Shown here: piece after piece, positions 35,881 through 43,866 of the stretch
Position numbering within the stretch: position 1 is the stretch's first letter
How the letters are laid out: every line of letters begins with the position of its first letter
Assembly: GCA_001655195.1 (NCBI GenBank)
Contig: LPNY01000122.1
Coordinates: forward strand, 49,072-113,071
DNA length: 64,000 nucleotides
Origin: Arcobacter sp. EP1
GTDB taxonomy: Bacteria > Campylobacterota > Campylobacteria > Campylobacterales > Arcobacteraceae
Direction of reading: 5' to 3'
Position numbers and translations under genes: made by a program
The notes under the pieces: model-generated
What the model was told of the DNA's origin: nothing
The model's input: only the letters and a program-made list of their open reading frames with translations
Database searches by the model: none

Positions 35881-37621
35881 GACTTTCCTTTGATTGGACG
35901 ATTTCCCTTGGTAGGGTGATTTTCATACAGCAACCTATTTTAGTGTTGATGGCTTTGATATCACCTTGAAGGTGTTTGTTGATAATTGTTTTACTCATAT
36001 AAAGACCTAGTCCTGTTCCATTTTTTTCTAATTTAGTAGAAAAATAGGGTTCAAAAACTTTATGAATCAAATCTTCTTCTATTCCACCCGCATTATCATG
36101 AATGCTGATATAACTATTTTTTTCATCTTGTTTAATATTGAGCAAAATCATACGATCTTCCACTTGACGCTCCATTAATGCCTCTTTCGCATTTGAAATA
36201 ATGTTGATTAAAACTTGCATAAGTTCTCTTCTGTAGGTTTGAATTTCATATTTTTGATCCATTTTAATATGAAAAGTAATTGCATGATTATCTAAAGATT
36301 TTTCCACAATACGTAAAACATCTTTAATAATGTCAGAGATATAAATAGTATCAAGGTTTTTATCATTTTTGAAAAAATTTCTAAAGTCATCAATTGTTTG
36401 TGATAACTCTTGCGTTTGGTATAAAATATTTGAAACATGTTGTTCTAATACTTTTTCATCTAAATTTTTTAACTCGATATCAACTTTAATATTATTGGCA
36501 TCCATAGCAATAACTGCAATAGGTTGTCTCCATTGATGTGCAATGAGTGAAATCATCTCACCCATTGCCGCATGACGTGATTGGGTTAGCATCATTTTGT
36601 CTTGCTCTTTGATTTTTTTTGTTTGCAGAATTACTTGTTCTTGAAGATTAATTTTCATCTTTTCACTCATGCGATACTTTAGAAAAGAAAAAATGACAAT
36701 AAATACGCCTAACAACCCAATAAAAAGTTTAATAATATCTTCTTGGTTATATTCAGGTATATCTTTGTAATAAGCAAGCCTAAATGTTTTGAAAATTTCA
36801 TCAACATGACGGTAATCTTCTGGAACATTCCAGCTTTTATAAAGCCCATCACGAGCTGCAGGCATGGTTGGATCAATACTATTCATAACTTTAAAAACAT
36901 CATTAACAAGGGTTTTATCAACATGAGGAGCATAAGCAAAAGCCAATTCAGGATAGAGACTTGAACTAATTTTAATAGGATAACCTAATTTTTGTTCATT
37001 GATAACATATAGGTCTGTTTTTTTAAATAAGCCTTGACTTAAAAAGTGTTCATACATCCCTGTACGAATAACTCCTACATCGTAGTTGCCTTTAAGAACC
37101 TCTTCAATGACTTTTTTTTGTGACCCAATAAAACTAACAAGATTTTTATTAATAGGATCTATCCCTTGCTCATAAAGTTCTTTATATCCTATTAACCATC
37201 CTCCAAAACCTAGTGGTGCATTAGCTGCAATGGTTTTATTTTTAATATCTTTAAGTTTTTTAATATGATTTTTTTGGGTGATAAAAACGGAACCAAATTC
37301 ACTCATATAGTATTGGTTATACATTGTTAGCATTCGTGAAATCCCAAACTCATATTCAAGTTCAGTATAGATTGCCGGTTGTGTAATTAGAAAGTCAACT
37401 TTTTTCTCTTTGATAAGTTTTTTAATAATATGGATTTTATTAGGAGCAATTGGGAGTATTTTAAAATCATAAAAAGGTATCTCTTTATTGAGAAGTTCAA
37501 TGGTTGCATTCCATCGATTTAGTGTGGTTTGCTCATCAATATTAGAATTAATATATATTGTTATGGTTTGCGCATAAAGTGAAAATGATAATAGAAAGAG
37601 TAAAATAACAAATCGTATCAT
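35873..37621 (-). CDS. Sensor histidine kinase with PhnD-like binding-protein sensor
   Basis: This 582-residue protein has a signal peptide or first helix (about 1-17), then a periplasmic PhnD/TtrS-like binding-protein domain (about 18-285; VDFLITQPAIYTELEYEFG, then NKTIAANAPLGFGGW). A single helix (about 292-312) leads to the H-box AHQWRQPIAVI and an ATPase domain (NAKEAL, DNAGGIE, GTGLGLYMS). The layout resembles TtrS, the tetrathionate sensor, but no reductase gene is nearby, so the ligand is open; it could be an oxyanion. First gene of a three-gene minus-strand unit. Confidence 0.87.
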   Translation of the reverse strand: MIRFVILLFLLSFSLYAQTITIYINSNIDEQTTLNRWNATIELLNKEIPFYDFKILPIAPNKIHIIKKLIKEKKVDFLITQPAIYTELEYEFGISRMLTMYNQYYMSEFGSVFITQKNHIKKLKDIKNKTIAANAPLGFGGWLIGYKELYEQGIDPINKNLVSFIGSQKKVIEEVLKGNYDVGVIRTGMYEHFLSQGLFKKTDLYVINEQKLGYPIKISSSLYPELAFAYAPHVDKTLVNDVFKVMNSIDPTMPAARDGLYKSWNVPEDYRHVDEIFKTFRLAYYKDIPEYNQEDIIKLFIGLLGVFIVIFSFLKYRMSEKMKINLQEQVILQTKKIKEQDKMMLTQSRHAAMGEMISLIAHQWRQPIAVIAMDANNIKVDIELKNLDEKVLEQHVSNILYQTQELSQTIDDFRNFFKNDKNLDTIYISDIIKDVLRIVEKSLDNHAITFHIKMDQKYEIQTYRRELMQVLINIISNAKEALMERQVEDRMILLNIKQDEKNSYISIHDNAGGIEEDLIHKVFEPYFSTKLEKNGTGLGLYMSKTIINKHLQGDIKAINTKIGCCMKITLPREIVQSKESHG

Positions 37622-37726
37622 CTTTATCCTTTATAAATAAAATAATCTTCTTATAGTTATTATTTTATTATTACAATAATTATATTAAAATAAAGACAAA
37701 GTTACAAGTTGAAAGGAACTATTATT

Positions 37727-39229
37727 TTGGAATTAAAAGAATTAAAAGAATTTTGTTCTGATTTTACCGTTTTATATGTTGAAGATGACCCAAATATTGC
37801 CGATAACTTTCAACGCTACTTATCGAAACTTTTTAAACAGGTTGATTATGAGGATAATGGTGAAGATGGATTAGAAAGCTATAAAATAAACCGTCACGAT
37901 ATTGTTATTACAGATATTACTATGCCCAAAATGGATGGTTTAAAAATGTCAGAATATATAAAAAGTATCAATTCTGAACAAAATATCTTAATCACCTCTG
38001 CTTACTCAGAAACAGAAAAGTTTATCCATTCAATCAAAATTGGTATTGATGGGTATATTTTAAAACCAATCGATTATGAGGCACTCAATTTACTTCTTTA
38101 TAAAGTGGTAAAAAAACTTAAAACTTTTAATGAACACGCTTTATATGAACACAACTTAGAAGAGCTTGTTGAAGAAAAGACACGAGAAAACTTAACATTA
38201 GAGTTTGAAAAAGTCGAAAACTATGAAAAAACACTTTTTGCATTAATTGAAATGATTGATAGTCGAGACCGTTATACAGGACGTCATAGTGTTCGTGTTG
38301 CACGATATTCAAAAATGATTGCACAAGAGATGGGCTTTAGTGAAGAGGAGTGTAATGATCTCTATAGAGCAGGTATCTTACATGATTTAGGAAAGATTGC
38401 CATTCCTGATTCGTTACTTTTAAAGCCTGGGAAATTAACGGAAAATGAATACAGTTTGATTAAAGAGCATGTGACAATAGGGTCTCATCTATTAGAACAA
38501 ATTCCAATGTTTCATGAGATTTCTAAAGTTATAGAGTGTCACCATGAGCGAATAGATGGTAGTGGTTATCCAAAGGGGCTTAAATCTGATGAAATTTCCT
38601 TAAAGGGGAATATCATGGCATTAGCAGACTCTTTTGATGCCATGACTACAAACCGTATCTATAAAGGAAGAAAAGGTATCCTAGAAGCTTTAGATGAAAT
38701 AAAAAGTCTAGAGGGAATTCACTTTAAAAAAGCAGTTGTGGCCGCTGGAACAAAAGTATTACAAAGTATTACTATTGATAACTCCATTACTCAACGACCA
38801 ACAACAAAGTTAGAACAAGAAAGATTCTCTTACTTTTATAAAGACATTTTAACCCAAACTTTTAATGAGAGTTATTTGGACTATGTGCTGGCACAAAATA
38901 AAATTGAAGAGCGTTATAACTGCCTATACATTGTTTTTCTTGACTCTTTTGGTGATTATAATAAAAAACATAGTTGGAGCCAAGGAAATCGACTCTTATC
39001 TCAAATTGCACATGAATTGATATCTTACTTTCCAAATGATAAAATTTTTAGAATACATGGTGATGATTTTGTGATTATTAGTGATGTTCCCCTTGTTCAT
39101 GAAGAAGAAGTTAAAAAACTGCAAAAGTTATTAAGTGAACATGGAGAGAGTTTGAGTTGTCGTCTAAAAGAGGTTGAATTGTTAAAAAATCAAATTTTCT
39201 CTTTTGAAAAATTTGAAGAGTTTATTTAA
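37727..39229 (+). CDS. Response regulator with HD-GYP domain and degenerate GGDEF
   Basis: This 500-residue protein has a receiver (about 10-125; VEDDPN, ITDITMPKM), an HD-GYP domain (about 170-345; HDLGKIAIPD, HHERIDGSGYPKGL) that would hydrolyse cyclic di-GMP, and a C-terminal GGDEF-like remnant where the signature is HGDDF, so cyclase activity is unlikely. A TTG at 37727 is preferred: AAAGGA lies 9 bases ahead and the protein then begins like its paralogue at 31556. It is divergent from the PhnD-type kinase, its likely partner. Its end overlaps the converging gene by 8 bases. Confidence 0.88.
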   Translation: MELKELKEFCSDFTVLYVEDDPNIADNFQRYLSKLFKQVDYEDNGEDGLESYKINRHDIVITDITMPKMDGLKMSEYIKSINSEQNILITSAYSETEKFIHSIKIGIDGYILKPIDYEALNLLLYKVVKKLKTFNEHALYEHNLEELVEEKTRENLTLEFEKVENYEKTLFALIEMIDSRDRYTGRHSVRVARYSKMIAQEMGFSEEECNDLYRAGILHDLGKIAIPDSLLLKPGKLTENEYSLIKEHVTIGSHLLEQIPMFHEISKVIECHHERIDGSGYPKGLKSDEISLKGNIMALADSFDAMTTNRIYKGRKGILEALDEIKSLEGIHFKKAVVAAGTKVLQSITIDNSITQRPTTKLEQERFSYFYKDILTQTFNESYLDYVLAQNKIEERYNCLYIVFLDSFGDYNKKHSWSQGNRLLSQIAHELISYFPNDKIFRIHGDDFVIISDVPLVHEEEVKKLQKLLSEHGESLSCRLKEVELLKNQIFSFEKFEEFI

Positions 39230-39875
39230 AGTAGAGTGATTTTAGAATATCAATTTGTTCATGAATTAAAAAGTTGTATTTAAATTCGGACTCTTTTAAA
39301 TAGTAAAAAAAGTTCTCCTTATTGATGCCTTTATATTTTTTGAGGTTTTGTTCCATAAAAGCAAAAAAGACATGTAGAGGTGTTTTATACGCATTTTTTG
39401 ATTGCAGTTTATTCCAATAAAGATATCGCTCATAATCATTATCACTTTTATTGTCAAAACTTTTTTGAAGAGGTGGCATAAGCAAGGTAAAGACTTTTTG
39501 ATTTTTATAAAAACCTATGATATTGATAGCATCGTATAAACTTCTGTTTTTCTCTTTTTTTTGTTGACCCGTAAAGTAATAATACTCCTCATATGAAGTG
39601 TCATTATTATTGTTTGCATGATAAAGTGCATCTAAATAGTTTGCGATAAGTTTACGGTATAACATATATTTATTGGAAACTGTTCGATAGTTTAGATTGA
39701 GTCGCTTTGCAGTCTCTAAGGCATTTTTATTACTACAAAATGTCTCTATTATTTCAATCTCCTTTTGTAGTTTTTTTAAAGAGAATTTTTTATGACATTG
39801 GGTGCACTTTTTATATGCGTTTGCAAGAGTATAGAGTTTAGAACAATGGCAAGAGGGACAACTATTTAAATTCAT
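39222..39875 (-). CDS. Degenerate IS1595-type transposase-like protein, possibly domesticated
   Basis: This 217-residue protein has an N-terminal zinc ribbon (CPSC ... CTQC, residues 6-37), a helix-turn-helix (about 45-80; NALETAKRLNLNYRTVSNKY) and a remainder that keeps the IS1595/ISXO2 transposase C-terminal pattern (FMEQNLKKYKGINKENF then YYLKESEFKYNF). The DDE-type acidic residues of that family are not evident, and no terminal repeats flank the gene. It is therefore probably a fossil or domesticated transposase acting as a DNA-binding protein. It stands divergently upstream of hypBCDEA. Confidence 0.7.
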   Translation of the reverse strand: MNLNSCPSCHCSKLYTLANAYKKCTQCHKKFSLKKLQKEIEIIETFCSNKNALETAKRLNLNYRTVSNKYMLYRKLIANYLDALYHANNNNDTSYEEYYYFTGQQKKEKNRSLYDAINIIGFYKNQKVFTLLMPPLQKSFDNKSDNDYERYLYWNKLQSKNAYKTPLHVFFAFMEQNLKKYKGINKENFFYYLKESEFKYNFLIHEQIDILKSLYFK

Positions 39876-39977
39876 AAGAGACTTTTTATCATATTATAAC
39901 AAGTTTTGTTCCAAAAATACATAAGTAGCCTAGTTTGTTATTCTCATTTTAGTTTTCATGCACTAAAATCCTTAAAA

Positions 39978-39991
39978 CGAATAATCATTCA
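39978..39991 (+). promoter_or_regulatory. Predicted hydrogen-regulon operator, site 7 (hypB promoter)
   Basis: CGAATAATCATTCA differs from TGAATRNNYATTCA at a single position. It lies 164 bases upstream of the hypB start, in the 279-base gap to the divergent transposase-like gene. It links the maturation operon to the other hydrogenase promoters. Confidence 0.6.
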
Positions 39992-40030
39992 TAATAAAGT
40001 TTTCCAATGAAAAGGGAATTAAATGATTTC

Positions 40031-40065
40031 AAAGGCAACTCGTTGCCTCTTTAGGTTTTTCCTTC
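40031..40065 (+). terminator. Weak hairpin plus T-rich tract in the hypB leader
   Basis: A stem AGGCAA / TTGCCT with a CTCG loop is followed by CTTTAGGTTTTTCC. It resembles a weak terminator inside the probable hypB leader, so it could act as an attenuator. Confidence 0.35.
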
Positions 40066-40118
40066 TTTTTAGCAAAATTTATTTTTGCGATAAAAAAGGA
40101 GACAAAAAATAAAACGGT

Positions 40119-40148
40119 TTCCTTTAAATGGGAAACCATTTAAAGGAA
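40119..40148 (+). promoter_or_regulatory. 13-bp hairpin with GAAA loop that sequesters the hypB ribosome binding site
   Basis: Arms 40119-40131 (TTCCTTTAAATGG) and 40136-40148 (CCATTTAAAGGAA) pair perfectly around a GAAA loop. The right arm holds the AAAGGA ribosome site of hypB, 7 bases before the ATG at 40155. An alternative pairing (GGTTTCC with GGAAACC) would open it. This is a candidate translational switch. Confidence 0.7.
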
Positions 40149-40154
40149 CAACAT

Positions 40155-40952
40155 ATGTGTACAGATTGCGGATGTAGTATAACTGACCATCACCACCACG
40201 AACATAGCCATGAGCATTCTCATGAACACGGACACACTCATGACAGTGCGTCTCATCAAGCAGCTCATGAAACATTAAACCATAATCCACAGCTTAATGA
40301 TAGTAAAACTATCTCAGTGATTAAAAAGATTTTAGATAAAAATGATCAAGAAGCAGCTCATAATAGAGCCCACTTTGATAAACAAGGTGTTTTAGCAATT
40401 AACCTCATGAGTAGCCCCGGTAGCGGTAAAACAACGCTATTAGAGATGTTATCTGATATGGTTGATTTTAAGTATGGTGTAGTTGAAGGTGACTTAGAGA
40501 CGAATCGTGATGCTGATAGACTCAAAGCAAAAAATATTCCAGCTGTACAAATTCAAACAGGAAGTGCCTGTCACTTGGATGCTTTTATGGTACATAAGGG
40601 ATTACATGATATGAACTTATCAGAACTTGATGTCTGTTTTGTTGAAAATGTTGGGAATTTAGTTTGCCCTGCATCATATGATGTTGGAACTCACTTAAAT
40701 ATTGTTTTAGTATCTGTTCCTGAAGGTGAAGATAAAATTGCAAAATATCCAGTAATGTTTAGAGCTGCAGATCTGATTTTAATTACAAAAACAGATTTAC
40801 TTCCTCACTTTGAATATGATATTGAAAAAGAAAAAGAGACTGCACGTAAACTCAAACCTAATGTTGATATTTTAGAAGTATCAACAAAAGATGAGAAAAG
40901 TCTACAAAGAGTTATCGACTGGATTAAATTTAAAATGACAATGCGAGGTTAG
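40155..40952 (+). CDS. hypB: Hydrogenase nickel incorporation GTPase HypB
   Basis: This 265-residue GTPase works with HypA to insert nickel into the large subunit. The N-terminus MCTDCGCS carries the high-affinity metal motif. A His-rich stretch follows (about 12-35), which in other bacteria stores nickel. The P-loop MSSPGSGKTT and VEGDLETNRDADR, ENVGNLVCP and TKTDLL G-motifs are all present. The frame is open 9 codons upstream to an ATG at 40128, but the start at 40155 restores the family N-terminus and has AAAGGA 7 bases ahead. First gene of hypBCDEA. Confidence 0.95.
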   Translation: MCTDCGCSITDHHHHEHSHEHSHEHGHTHDSASHQAAHETLNHNPQLNDSKTISVIKKILDKNDQEAAHNRAHFDKQGVLAINLMSSPGSGKTTLLEMLSDMVDFKYGVVEGDLETNRDADRLKAKNIPAVQIQTGSACHLDAFMVHKGLHDMNLSELDVCFVENVGNLVCPASYDVGTHLNIVLVSVPEGEDKIAKYPVMFRAADLILITKTDLLPHFEYDIEKEKETARKLKPNVDILEVSTKDEKSLQRVIDWIKFKMTMRG

Positions 40953-40956
40953 TGTT

Positions 40957-41238
40957 ATGTGTTTATCAATACCTTCTAAAATAAAAGAAATCGATGAAGA
41001 GATGAATGTTTGTACAGTTGATACTATGGGAGTTGAAAGAAAGGCTTCTTTGGATTTAATTGACCAACCCGTTGTTATTGGAGATTATGTTCTTATTCAC
41101 ATTGGCTTTGCAATGAATAAAATTGATGAAGAGGATGCTTTAGAATCTTTAAAAGTTTATGGGGAAATTATTGCCCAAATGGAAGAAGAGGATAGGCGTC
41201 AAGCTATACTTGAAGCTGATGAATGTCCAAATCGATAA
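40957..41238 (+). CDS. hypC: Hydrogenase assembly chaperone HypC
   Basis: This 93-residue chaperone carries the Fe(CN)2CO unit with HypD and delivers it to the large subunit. The conserved N-terminus MCLSIPSKI (essential Cys2) and the HIGFAMNKID segment are present. It starts 4 bases after hypB. The acidic C-terminal tail is slightly longer than in E. coli HypC. It probably serves all three hydrogenases in the window, since no other hypC-like gene is seen. Confidence 0.95.
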   Translation: MCLSIPSKIKEIDEEMNVCTVDTMGVERKASLDLIDQPVVIGDYVLIHIGFAMNKIDEEDALESLKVYGEIIAQMEEEDRRQAILEADECPNR

Positions 41239-41247
41239 GGTCATATA

Positions 41248-42396
41248 ATGGATGAATTAAAATTAAAAGACCTTTATGATGGGTTTCGTAATCCAAAAGC
41301 AATCAAAGGTATTGCAAAACTGATTAATGAAGAAGCAAAAAAACTCCCTAAAACGATTCGCGTAATGGAAGTTTGTGGTGGGCACACTCATACTATTATG
41401 AAGTATGGATTAAATCAATTAATGCCAAAGAATATTGATTTTATTCATGGTCCTGGTTGTCCTGTGTGTGTTATTCCAAAAGAGAGAATTGATCATGCTT
41501 TTGTTTTATCCCAACAAGAGAATGTAATTTTAGTTACCTTAGGTGATATGATAAAAGTTCCAGGAAGTCGTGGTAGTTTACAACATGCACGTGCCCAAGG
41601 TGCTGATATTCGTTTTGTTTACTCTCCAATGGATACAGTAAAAATTGCGCAAGAGAATCCTGAAAAAACCGTTATCTTTTTTGCCATAGGTTTTGAAACA
41701 ACAACTCCTATGACTGCAGCTCTTTTAAACTATGTGGTTAATCATGATATAAAAAATATTCTGTTTCATATCAACCATGTAACAGTACCTGAACCAATGA
41801 AAGAGTTGATTGATTCTCATGATGAACAAGTAAACTCTTATGACAATGAAATTGATGCCTTTATTGGTCCTGCGCATGTTAGTGTAATTAGTGGAAGTAA
41901 AATTTACGAACAGTTCCCACGAGATTATAACATTCCAGTAGTAGTTAGTGGTTTTGAGCCATTAGATGTTATGGAAGCGATGTTAATGATAGTCAAACAG
42001 TTCAATGAAAATCGCTGTGAGTTAGAGGTTCAATATACTCGAAGTGTAAGTTATGATGGAAACTTACAAGCTCAAAAACTCATTAATAAATTTTTCACTA
42101 AAGAGGGTAAGTTTAAGTGGCGTGGACTTGGACGTGTTCCAGAGAGTAAGTTGAGTCTAAAAAATGAATTTGCTTCATTAGATGCGGAAAAAGTTTATAA
42201 AGAAGTCTTACCAATTGATGAAATTGATGACCATCATTTATGTATTTGTGGCGATATTATGCGAGGAATTGCAAAACCTTTTGAGTGTACTGTTTTTGGA
42301 ATGGCATGTAAACCAAGTAATCCTCTAGGAAGTTGTATGGTAAGTTCTGAAGGAGCATGTTCAGCATATTACAAATACGGTAATTTAATTAAATAG
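41248..42396 (+). CDS. hypD: Hydrogenase Fe-ligand assembly protein HypD
   Basis: This 382-residue Fe-S scaffold is the place where the iron receives its CN and CO ligands. Family motifs are seen in order: EVCGGHTHTIMKYG, GPGCPVCVIP, FAIGFETTTP, VVSGFEPLDV, and the C-terminal cysteine cluster CICGDIMRG ... FECTVFGMACKP ... GSCMVSSEGAC. Length is normal. It lies 9 bases after hypC in the hypBCDEA operon. Confidence 0.96.
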   Translation: MDELKLKDLYDGFRNPKAIKGIAKLINEEAKKLPKTIRVMEVCGGHTHTIMKYGLNQLMPKNIDFIHGPGCPVCVIPKERIDHAFVLSQQENVILVTLGDMIKVPGSRGSLQHARAQGADIRFVYSPMDTVKIAQENPEKTVIFFAIGFETTTPMTAALLNYVVNHDIKNILFHINHVTVPEPMKELIDSHDEQVNSYDNEIDAFIGPAHVSVISGSKIYEQFPRDYNIPVVVSGFEPLDVMEAMLMIVKQFNENRCELEVQYTRSVSYDGNLQAQKLINKFFTKEGKFKWRGLGRVPESKLSLKNEFASLDAEKVYKEVLPIDEIDDHHLCICGDIMRGIAKPFECTVFGMACKPSNPLGSCMVSSEGACSAYYKYGNLIK

Positions 42397-42404
42397 GAAT
42401 TTAT

Positions 42405-43400
42405 ATGAAGACAATAACATTAGCCCAAGGAAACGGCGGTGAAGAGAATAACGAACTTATTAACAAAGTATTCTATAAAAACTTCAAAAATGAAATTTTA
42501 GATAAAAATGAAGATGCTGCTGTTATTCATGGTGGTGAGTTAGCATTTTCAACGGATAGTTTTACTGTTAGTCCTATTGAGTTTAGTGGTGGAGACATTG
42601 GAAAACTCGCTGTTTGTGGAACGTGCAATGATTTAGCAATGATGGGAGCACAACCCAAATATATTACATGTGCAGTTATTTTAGAAGAGGGCTTTGAGCA
42701 ACGAAAACTGGAAAAAATTGTTAACTCAATGAAAAAAGAGTTAGCAAAAAATGGAGCAGTTATTGTTAGTGGTGATACTAAAGTGGTGCCACGTGGAAGT
42801 GTCGATAAAATTTTTATAAATACCTCAGGTGTTGGAGAGATTCAACAAAAAGGAATTTCTTCAAATAATATTTCCCAAGATGATGTAATAATCGTTTCTA
42901 ATTCTATAGGTAAACACGGAGCAACTATTTTTGCAGCACGTGAAGGAATTGAACTTTCAAGTTCTTTACAATCTGATTGTGCTTCTTTATGGCCTGTTGT
43001 AAAAGAGTTGATTGATAATGGTATTAAAATCACTGCTTTGCGGGATGCAACACGAGGTGGAGTTAGTGCTGTATTAAATGAATGGGCAAAACAGTCTGAT
43101 GTTTGTATTGAAGTGCAAGAGGGTGATATCCCTATTTGTGATGAAGTAAACGGTATTTGTGAAATGCTTGGTTTTGAAGCAATGAATTTAGCTAATGAAG
43201 GAACATTTGTTTTAGCAGTTTCAAAAGATCAGGCAAATAAAGCACTTGAAATTCTACAAGCTATTGAAATCTCAAAAGAAGCAAAACTTATCGGTGAAGT
43301 TACAGCACTGCATAATCAAAAAGTGATTTTAAATTCTCCTTGGGGAACCTCACGATTTTTAGATACACCAACAGGTGAACTATTGCCAAGAATTTGTTAG
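42405..43400 (+). CDS. hypE: Carbamoyl-phosphate dehydratase HypE
   Basis: This 331-residue PurM-like ATPase converts the carbamoyl group placed by HypF on its C-terminal Cys into a thiocyanate, the source of the cyanide ligands. The protein ends in LPRIC, the required terminal Cys. AQGNGGEENNELI, DSFTVSPIEFSGGDIG and RDATRGGVSAVLNE are conserved. It lies 8 bases after hypD. HypF, its partner, is encoded at the end of the hyd2 operon rather than here. Confidence 0.96.
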   Translation: MKTITLAQGNGGEENNELINKVFYKNFKNEILDKNEDAAVIHGGELAFSTDSFTVSPIEFSGGDIGKLAVCGTCNDLAMMGAQPKYITCAVILEEGFEQRKLEKIVNSMKKELAKNGAVIVSGDTKVVPRGSVDKIFINTSGVGEIQQKGISSNNISQDDVIIVSNSIGKHGATIFAAREGIELSSSLQSDCASLWPVVKELIDNGIKITALRDATRGGVSAVLNEWAKQSDVCIEVQEGDIPICDEVNGICEMLGFEAMNLANEGTFVLAVSKDQANKALEILQAIEISKEAKLIGEVTALHNQKVILNSPWGTSRFLDTPTGELLPRIC

Positions 43401-43416
43401 AACGGAGTAATCTTTA

Positions 43417-43758
43417 ATGCATGAATATAGTATCGTTCAATCTCTTTTAGAGAGTTGTGAAGACCACGCAAAACAAAATGATTCGACACAAGTTAAAAAA
43501 GTCATTGTAAAAATCGGAGTACTTTCGGGCGTAGAACCTGATTTACTGCAAACTGCTTTTGATACCTTTAAAGAAAAAACAGTTTGTGATGGCTGTGACT
43601 TTGTTATCAACATACAAAAAGTCATCATAGAGTGTTTTGATTGTCATGAATCCTCAACCTTAGAGGAAAATGAGTTTTTTTGCCCAAAATGTCAAAGCAA
43701 TAAGGTCAAAGTAATTGATGGAGAAGATATGTACCTTATGAGCTTAGAAATGGAGTAA
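43417..43758 (+). CDS. hypA: Hydrogenase nickel insertion protein HypA
   Basis: This 113-residue metallochaperone has the N-terminal nickel motif MHEYS and a zinc site CFDC ... CPKC. It cooperates with HypB. It is the last gene of hypBCDEA, 16 bases after hypE, with GGAGT as ribosome site. The B-C-D-E-A order puts hypA last, unlike the E. coli order. Confidence 0.95.
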   Translation: MHEYSIVQSLLESCEDHAKQNDSTQVKKVIVKIGVLSGVEPDLLQTAFDTFKEKTVCDGCDFVINIQKVIIECFDCHESSTLEENEFFCPKCQSNKVKVIDGEDMYLMSLEME

Positions 43759-43866
43759 TTCTTTATTAAAAAAAGATTAAAAGTATTATTTAGTTTTTAA
43801 ATTAAATTGCGTCACACCTCTTTCGATATATAATAATTTTTAGGCTTTCTTTTGTAGGGGGATATT

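Noticed and set aside
43800..43866. Sigma-54 promoter before the GGDEF gene at 43867
   Set aside because: The GTCACACC-like stretch does not keep the GG and GC pairs at the required 10-base spacing.
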